From NCBI GenBank assembly GCA_019634695.1, contig JAHCAW010000041.1, positions 1 through 37,854 on the forward strand: a DNA stretch of 37,854 bases, given 5' to 3'. Below are positions 33,925 to 37,854 of this stretch, one piece after another (positions within the stretch are counted from its first letter, which is position 1; each line of letters starts with the position of its first letter). Under the pieces are notes generated by a model. That model had not been told where the DNA came from, ran no database searches, and saw only the letters and a program-made list of their open reading frames with translations. This stretch comes from Candidatus Sumerlaeia bacterium. Its GTDB lineage: Bacteria > Sumerlaeota > Sumerlaeia > SLMS01 > JAHLLQ01. Made by a program: the position numbers and the translations under genes.

Positions 33925-34619
33925 AGATTTCCGTCATCATTCCGGTGTACAACGAGGTGCGCACGATCGACATCCTGCTCGAGAAGGTGCGGCGTTCGCC
34001 GGTCGAAAAGGAGATCATCGTGGTGGACGGCAACTCGCAGGACGGGACGAAGGAGTTGCTGCGCAAGCAGGAGGACCGGCCGGACACGCGGGTGATCTAC
34101 CAGGACCAGCGGCGGGGACGGGGCAACGCGCTGAAGGTGGGTCTGCACCATGCGCGCGGCGAGTACGTGATCTTCCAGGACGCGGACCTGGAGCTGGACC
34201 CGAACGACTATCCGGCGCTGGTGGCACCGCTGGAGGCCGACGAGGCCGACGTGGTGTTCGGCTCGCGATTCCTGCGCGGAAGGCCGAAGATGACCTTCCT
34301 GCAGTACTGGGGCAACCGCGTCATTAACATCTGTGTAAATACGCTCTATCGCCGGGAGTTGCGCGGTCAGCGGTTGACCGACGTCGAGACGTGCTATCAG
34401 GTCTTCCGGCGCCGGTGCCTGGCGGGGATGACGATCCGCAACAACGAGTTCGCCTTCACGGTGGAGTTGACGGCGCGGTTCATCCTCGGGGGGCATCGGC
34501 TGAAGGAGATTCCGATCTCGTACTTCCCGCGGGGACGTGCGGAGGGAAAGAAGATCTACTGGGGGGACGGCGTGGCGAGCCTCTGGACGCTGCTGCTGGT
34601 GCGCCTCGGGATCGTGTGA
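33921..34619 (+). CDS. GT2 polyprenyl-phosphate glycosyltransferase (DPM1-like)
   Basis: The 232-residue product fits dolichol/polyprenyl-phosphate sugar synthases, which load a hexose on a polyprenyl phosphate at the cytoplasmic face of the membrane. It has ISVIIPVYNEVRTI (nucleotide-binding start), VVDGNSQDGT, the acidic motif FQDADLELDP that binds metal and UDP or GDP, and the later GSRFLRGRP and FAFTVELTARFI blocks. No membrane helices are present at the C-terminus, as in single-domain DPM1. It starts with GTG overlapping the DUF2723 stop. It supplies the donor for the two GT39-type enzymes and DUF2723 upstream, by inference. A gap of 81 bases separates it from uppP. Confidence 0.92.
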   Translation: MKISVIIPVYNEVRTIDILLEKVRRSPVEKEIIVVDGNSQDGTKELLRKQEDRPDTRVIYQDQRRGRGNALKVGLHHARGEYVIFQDADLELDPNDYPALVAPLEADEADVVFGSRFLRGRPKMTFLQYWGNRVINICVNTLYRRELRGQRLTDVETCYQVFRRRCLAGMTIRNNEFAFTVELTARFILGGHRLKEIPISYFPRGRAEGKKIYWGDGVASLWTLLLVRLGIV

Positions 34620-34700
34620 GTGGCCTGGTCACAGGGTCGGTCCGTGCCGGTTGGTGTCGGTCCGTGAAGGAACCATCCCGGCAATCGGAGTTGTGTGCGC

Positions 34701-35519
34701 ATGACCTATCTTGATGCGATCATCCTGGGGATCGTCGAGGGGCTGACGGAGTTCATTCCGGTCTCTTCGACGGGTCACCTGCTGCTGACGAACACGCTGC
34801 TGGGGCTTTCGGGCGAGGCGGCCAACTCCTACGCGATCGTGATCCAGCTCGGGGCGTTGCTGGCCTGCGCGGTGCACTATCGGGCGCGCATCCTCGAAGC
34901 GATGGCCGGAGCGACAAAGCCTGACAGCCCGGGGTTTCGCCTGATCCGGAACCTGCTGGTGGCATTCGTGCCGGCCGCCGTGGTGGGGCTGCTGTTCGAG
35001 GACTTCATCGAAGAGAAGTTGATGGGCCATGACGGCTGGATCGCAGCGGCGCTGATCCTGGGCGGCATCGTGATGATCGTCGTGGAGAAGTGGAATCCGC
35101 GCAAGGGCGCGCGCGTGGACGATCTGGACGCCATCACGGTGAAGGACGCGTTGTGGGTGGGGGTGGCGCAGTGCTTCGCGCTGTGGCCCGGGATGTCGCG
35201 TTCGATGTCGACGATCGTGGGCGGCCAGTTGCGCGGGTTCTCGAACTCGCTGGCGGCGGACTTCGCGTTCCTGCTCGCGTTGCCGACGCTGGGGGCGGCG
35301 ACGGTGTACAAGGGGCTCAAGGATTTCGACATGCTGGTGGGGATGGAGGGCGGTGTCGGGGTGTTGCTGACCGGGTTGGTGGTGTCGTTCCTGGTGGGTT
35401 GGGCGGCGATCGCCTGGTTCCTGAAGATTCTGAAGCGTGTGGGAATGACACCGTTCGGGGCGTACCGGATCGTGGTCGGTGGAATTGTGATCGTGGTCCT
35501 GGTGACGCGCGGGGGCTGA
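34701..35519 (+). CDS. uppP: Undecaprenyl-diphosphatase UppP (BacA)
   Basis: UppP removes a phosphate from undecaprenyl pyrophosphate to renew the lipid carrier for cell-wall and glycan synthesis, and gives bacitracin resistance. The 272-residue length is standard. It has the family motifs EGLTEFIPVSSTGHLLL (residues about 15-31, with catalytic Glu and Ser/His) and GMSRSMSTIVGG near residue 170, and eight or so helices. I chose ATG at 34701 (MTYLDAIILG); an overlapping GTG at 34695 is possible. It closes the same-strand run that begins with mlaF, so carrier recycling is placed with carrier use. Confidence 0.95.
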   Translation: MTYLDAIILGIVEGLTEFIPVSSTGHLLLTNTLLGLSGEAANSYAIVIQLGALLACAVHYRARILEAMAGATKPDSPGFRLIRNLLVAFVPAAVVGLLFEDFIEEKLMGHDGWIAAALILGGIVMIVVEKWNPRKGARVDDLDAITVKDALWVGVAQCFALWPGMSRSMSTIVGGQLRGFSNSLAADFAFLLALPTLGAATVYKGLKDFDMLVGMEGGVGVLLTGLVVSFLVGWAAIAWFLKILKRVGMTPFGAYRIVVGGIVIVVLVTRGG

Positions 35520-35566
35520 GGGTCACGGTTCGCTTGGCGTGAGGCGACGGCCGCGTTCGGGGACAA

Positions 35567-35587
35567 GATGGACCGCATTGGTCCATC
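35567..35587. other. 8-bp hairpin after uppP
   Basis: GATGGACC (35567-35574) and GGTCCATC (35580-35587) form a perfect hairpin with a five-base loop. It lies 47 bases after the uppP stop and just before the sigma-54-like site. No T-run follows, so it is either a weak terminator or a protein-binding palindrome. Confidence 0.5.
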
Positions 35588-35590
35588 GGG

Positions 35591-35608
35591 CTGGCACGCC
35601 CCTTGATT
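35591..35608 (+). promoter_or_regulatory. Sigma-54-like promoter (-24/-12) before the response regulator gene
   Basis: CTGGCACG, four bases, then TTGAT fits the sigma-54 consensus CTGGCACG-N4-TTGCW with the -24 GG and -12 dinucleotide at exact spacing (10 bases between). The -12 element is GA instead of GC. Predicted start is near 35617. Only sequence match supports this; no enhancer site is identified. Confidence 0.4.
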
Positions 35609-35654
35609 CAATCCTTTCCCGAGTTGACACCCCTGCGGGGGAAAGGATTGAATC
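35605..35654 (+). promoter_or_regulatory. 16-bp perfect inverted repeat covering the ribosome binding site of the response regulator gene
   Basis: GATTCAATCCTTTCCC (35605-35620) pairs perfectly with GGGAAAGGATTGAATC (35639-35654), and an inner CCCC/GGGG helix (from 35630) may close the loop. The only binding site, AAAGGA (35642-35647), is in the right arm and the ATG is three bases past it. In a long transcript the site would be sequestered. The loop also holds TTGACA (35624-35629). Confidence 0.6.
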
Positions 35655-35657
35655 ACG

Positions 35658-36299
35658 ATGAGCGTACTGGTTGGTTCACCCGCTCTGCGCCACCACCCCA
35701 GCGGCCTGGTGGCCCGTCGCACGCTGGCCGCGCTGAAAGGGCTGACCGTGGAAGAGAATCGCCCGCGAGTGCTCGCGCTGGACGACAACGAGGACACGCT
35801 CGAGCTGATCCGGGCGGCCTTGGTCGAGAAGTATGACATCCTGACGGTGGCCAACCCGATGGACACCTACGAGCTGATCGAGCTGTTCGAGCCCGACCTG
35901 CTCATCCTGGACGTCATGATGCCCAAGATTACGGGCTTCCAGCTCGTCGAGATGCTGCGGCGCAGCCCGCGCACGCGCGAGCTACCGGTCATCATCCTGT
36001 CGGCCAAGGACACGGCCCGCGACATCAAGCACGGCTACAAGATGGGCGCGAGCCTGTACCTGACGAAGCCGTTCGATCCCGAGCGCCTGGTGCGCAACGT
36101 GCAGACCCAGTTCGAGGTCAGCCCGCCCAAGGGCGGAAGGAAGAAGATGAACGTGCGGCAGGTGCAGATGCACTTGCAGATGCGGGCGAGCAGTCAGGGG
36201 AGCGCAGCGCGCGTCGCCTCGGCGGCGCTGTCGCAGGAGAACATCATGCAGCAGCCGCTCAAGCCGCTGCCGCGTCAGGGCGGCCGGCGACCGGAATAG
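35658..36299 (+). CDS. Single-domain response regulator with extra tail
   Basis: This is a receiver-domain protein with no recognised output domain. The 213-residue product has a 34-residue N-terminal leader, a receiver domain (about 36-150) with D42-D43, phospho-acceptor D85 (LLILDVMMP), S115 in place of Thr, and K137 (TKPF), then a Lys- and Gln-rich tail (150-213: GGRKKMNVRQVQMHLQMR onward) that looks disordered. It could act on a partner protein, or sequester phosphate. No kinase is adjacent. The ATG at 35658 is the only start before the leader; its ribosome binding site lies within a 16-bp inverted repeat. A strong terminator follows 28 bases after the stop. Confidence 0.88.
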   Translation: MSVLVGSPALRHHPSGLVARRTLAALKGLTVEENRPRVLALDDNEDTLELIRAALVEKYDILTVANPMDTYELIELFEPDLLILDVMMPKITGFQLVEMLRRSPRTRELPVIILSAKDTARDIKHGYKMGASLYLTKPFDPERLVRNVQTQFEVSPPKGGRKKMNVRQVQMHLQMRASSQGSAARVASAALSQENIMQQPLKPLPRQGGRRPE

Positions 36300-36327
36300 G
36301 ACGCCGACGTACCAGAACGAACAGCTC

Positions 36328-36361
36328 AGGAGCCCGCCGCGCGTCGGCGGGCTCCTTTCTT
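36328..36361 (+). terminator. Rho-independent terminator after the response regulator
   Basis: AGGAGCCCGCC (36328-36338) and GGCGGGCTCCT (36346-36356) form a perfect 11-bp stem with a 7-base loop, followed by TTCTT. It is the clearest terminator in the window and works on the plus strand only. Confidence 0.9.
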
Positions 36362-36441
36362 GTCCGGCAATCGGGCGAGCGACGTTGCGTGGGTGCGAAT
36401 CAGACTTGCCGTGTCGCCGTTGCGCGACACGGCGTGGGCTT

Positions 36442-36870
36442 TCAGGACGGCGGGTCGGCCTGCAAGCGTGCGACGATCTCGGGCGCGACGCGCTGAAGCC
36501 GGCCGTCGGGTGTGAGAAAGGCGTGACGCGTCTGGCCAACGGCCAGCAATTCGCCGCGGGCGTCGCAGTGGATTTCGTAGCGGAAGAGCACCTGAACGCG
36601 GGTGGCGGATTCCAGAACGGTGCGGACGCGCAGGAGATCGTCGTATCGTGCCGGGGTCTTGTAGTCGCACTCGGCGTGGATGACGGGCAGGACGAAGCCG
36701 GCCTCCTCCATTTCGCGATAGGTCCAGCCGCGGCTGCGGATGTACTCCGTGCGACCGGTCTCCATGTAGACGAAGTAGTTGGCGTAGTAGACGAAGCGCA
36801 TCTGGTCCGTATCGCGATAGGTGACGCGGATCAGGGTGTCCTGGGTGCGAGGGGGTGGCGCGGGAGTCAT
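36442..36870 (-). CDS. YbgC/FcbC-type acyl-CoA thioesterase (4-hydroxybenzoyl-CoA hot-dog fold)
   Basis: This enzyme should hydrolyse an acyl-CoA thioester. The 142-residue product carries the family signature YRDTDQMRFVYYANYFVYME (about 18-37), with catalytic Asp22 in D-T-D; the usual Gly after the Asp is replaced by Arg (QMRF). The remaining strands (VLPVIHAECDYKTPARYDDLLRVRT, FRYEIHCDARGELLAVGQTRHAFL) fit the hot-dog fold. The ATG at 36870 is the natural start. It is alone on the minus strand, convergent with the response regulator. The substrate, short or aromatic acyl-CoA, is not known. Confidence 0.9.
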   Translation of the reverse strand: MTPAPPPRTQDTLIRVTYRDTDQMRFVYYANYFVYMETGRTEYIRSRGWTYREMEEAGFVLPVIHAECDYKTPARYDDLLRVRTVLESATRVQVLFRYEIHCDARGELLAVGQTRHAFLTPDGRLQRVAPEIVARLQADPPS

Positions 36871-37034
36871 GGCGGGGCGGCTGACAGGAGGTGTGGATTC
36901 GGGAACGGTCGTTGCCGGCCGATCACCTCACCACCCTGTGGGCGCGTGGCATTGGGCGTCAACGGCGGGTGGGGGGCAGCGAAGCGCGAACAGACCGGTG
37001 GAGCCAGGCTCTTGCCTATCAAGGCGGACGGAAG

Positions 37035-37409
37035 CTACCCGCGATCAGGGAAACTCCCCGCCAGAGGCTTGATGCGCAAACGGTCGTTTGAGACCACGAC
37101 CAAGGAGCCAATTGCCGCGGCCTCAATTGATGGCCAGAACGGCTTCAGAAGTTGAAGCCTCTCGCTTTGATTGTGCGCGCGGAGGCGCACCAGAATCACG
37201 CCGATCGCCTGCTGCGCGTTGCGGAAGACCAACTCGCCGAAGTCCTTGTCCCGTGTGATGATGACTCTGCGGCTTTCCACGGCGATCACCAGGAGATCCA
37301 TGTCTGCAGCTCGCGCGTATCCTTCGCGAGCGAGCATCACGTCGTGCCCTCGATCGCGGAGCCACTGAATCATGGCATCCTCGACGTTGACGTCGGCCAG
37401 TAACCTCAT
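37035..37409 (-). CDS. DUF5615 PIN-like toxin of a type II toxin-antitoxin pair
   Basis: DUF5615 proteins have a PIN-like (Mut7-C) ribonuclease fold. The 124-residue product keeps the acidic residues expected for metal binding: D6 in LLADVNVE, D38 in AADMDLLVIA, and D54 and D56 in ITRDKDFGEL. It starts with ATG overlapping the DUF433 stop as ATGA, so the antitoxin is made first and translation is coupled. Known examples of the DUF433/DUF5615 pairing include the VapBC45-like pair of Mycobacterium tuberculosis, cited from memory. It is the last gene of this small operon; 164 bases of non-coding sequence separate it from the thioesterase. Confidence 0.88.
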   Translation of the reverse strand: MRLLADVNVEDAMIQWLRDRGHDVMLAREGYARAADMDLLVIAVESRRVIITRDKDFGELVFRNAQQAIGVILVRLRAHNQSERLQLLKPFWPSIEAAAIGSLVVVSNDRLRIKPLAGSFPDRG

Positions 37410-37645
37410 GCGCCAGTGGGTTCAGCGAAGATCACCCGCTCAGCGGACAGAGAGGCGGCCGCGAACGCCAAGGCCGCATGTACCTGTTCTCGGGTGAGGA
37501 AAGGGTAAGCCTCCAGAATGTCGTCCTGAGACGCGCCGTCCGCCATGTCGCGAACCAGCAACTCCACGCTGATCCGCGTACCGCGGATGCACGGTTTCCC
37601 TCCGAGCACGCTCGGGTCCTGATGAATGTGAACACGCCAATCCAT
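37406..37645 (-). CDS. DUF433 antitoxin
   Basis: DUF433 proteins are small helix-turn-helix antitoxins of VapB45 type. The 79-residue product has the family start DPSVLGGKPCIRGTRISVELLV and the helical body GASQDDILEAYPFLTREQVHAALAFA. ATG at 37645 follows GGAGG by five bases; a TTG at 37705 that adds 20 residues is less likely. It is upstream of and coupled to the toxin gene, and its own promoter lies just before it. Confidence 0.9.
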   Translation of the reverse strand: MDWRVHIHQDPSVLGGKPCIRGTRISVELLVRDMADGASQDDILEAYPFLTREQVHAALAFAAASLSAERVIFAEPTGA

Positions 37646-37667
37646 CGTGGCCTCCATTTCAGGTGGA

Positions 37668-37696
37668 GTGCTATGCTGGGCTGTCCCGAATGTCAA
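37668..37696 (-). promoter_or_regulatory. Promoter of the toxin-antitoxin operon
   Basis: On the minus strand TTGACA (37696-37691), a 17-base spacer and TAGCAC (37673-37668) give a sigma-70 type promoter. The predicted start is about 15 bases before the DUF433 ATG. The -10 box is weak, fitting autoregulation. Confidence 0.55.
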
Positions 37697-37736
37697 GGAT
37701 GCCAAAGGGGCATGGCCCGCCCGGTGGGGCGTCCGG

Positions 37737-37854
37737 CTAACGCGAGATGTCGCCGCGGATCTTGTCGAGCACGTCGGGCGGGGCCATCTCGCCGGGGACG
37801 ACGCCGTCGCCGAAGCGCGAGAGGTCCAGGTGCATCAGCGCCCACTTGTCGTGC
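37737..37854 (-). CDS. C-terminal end of an unidentified protein (cut by window edge)
   Basis: An open frame enters from the right edge and ends with TAG at 37739-37737. The 38 visible residues include LDLSRFGDGVVPGEM and end in DKIRGDISR; they look like a soluble enzyme or binding-protein tail. The codons are GC-rich and in keeping with the other genes. It is too short for a family call. It is upstream of, and on the same strand as, the toxin-antitoxin pair, with 91 bases between. Confidence 0.6.
   Translation of the reverse strand, partial: HDKWALMHLDLSRFGDGVVPGEMAPPDVLDKIRGDISR

Overview
The window is about 37.9 kb of GC-rich bacterial chromosome, roughly two thirds G+C by eye. It holds 34 protein genes, with no rRNA, tRNA or CRISPR that I can see. 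The gene set points to a double-membrane (Gram-negative type) bacterium: heptosyltransferase-like GT9, MlaF/MlaD-type lipid transport, parvulin chaperones, UppP and a pseudopilin. ATGA and GTGA start/stop overlaps, short intergenic tandem repeats, single pseudopilin genes and many GT-C membrane enzymes are reminiscent of uncultured phyla near Planctomycetota, Sumerlaeota or Hydrogenedentota. That placement is a weak inference from style, not a measured assignment.

Layout. 1-7.9 kb: an unrecognised protein, a GT9 glycosyltransferase, a drug/metabolite exporter, a phosphohexomutase, a CBS-pair protein, and a GT39-type glycosyltransferase paired with a PAP2 phosphatase. 8.2-9.6 kb: a REC-PAS-GGDEF diguanylate cyclase. 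9.8-15.0 kb: a run of a divergent polysaccharide deacetylase, a double-GNAT protein, a sugar-binding lipoprotein and one polypeptide fusing both sugar-permease subunits. 15.2-16.4 kb: a pseudopilin and a small zinc-ribbon protein. 16.4-17.7 kb: a REP-associated tyrosine (Y1/HUH) transposase between nested perfect inverted repeats, followed by a tandem array of related repeat units. 17.9-20.2 kb: moaC and a GH3 glycosidase. 20.2-25.3 kb, minus strand: a MoxR ATPase, two tandem parvulin isomerases and a polytopic membrane protein. 25.5-35.5 kb, plus strand: a secreted protein, MlaF, MlaD, two GT-C-like membrane proteins, a DUF2723 protein, a polyprenyl-phosphate GT2 and UppP. 35.7-37.9 kb: a response regulator, a thioesterase, a DUF433/DUF5615 toxin-antitoxin pair and the end of one more gene.

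How the genes fit together. Much of the window serves the cell envelope. Lipid-linked sugars are made (GT2), used by GT-C enzymes (GT39, DUF2723) and their carrier recycled (UppP). Next to them sit an MCE lipid-transport ATPase and substrate protein that lack their usual permease partner. The sugar ABC operon has no ATPase of its own.

The most unusual material is non-coding. It includes the transposase with its repeat array, related CTGAAG-core palindromes and a heptamer tandem repeat inside the N-terminal coding part of the sugar-binding lipoprotein, a sigma-54-like site plus a 16-bp perfect inverted repeat covering the ribosome binding site of the response regulator, and a 17-mer triplication that carries the stop codons of two convergent genes.
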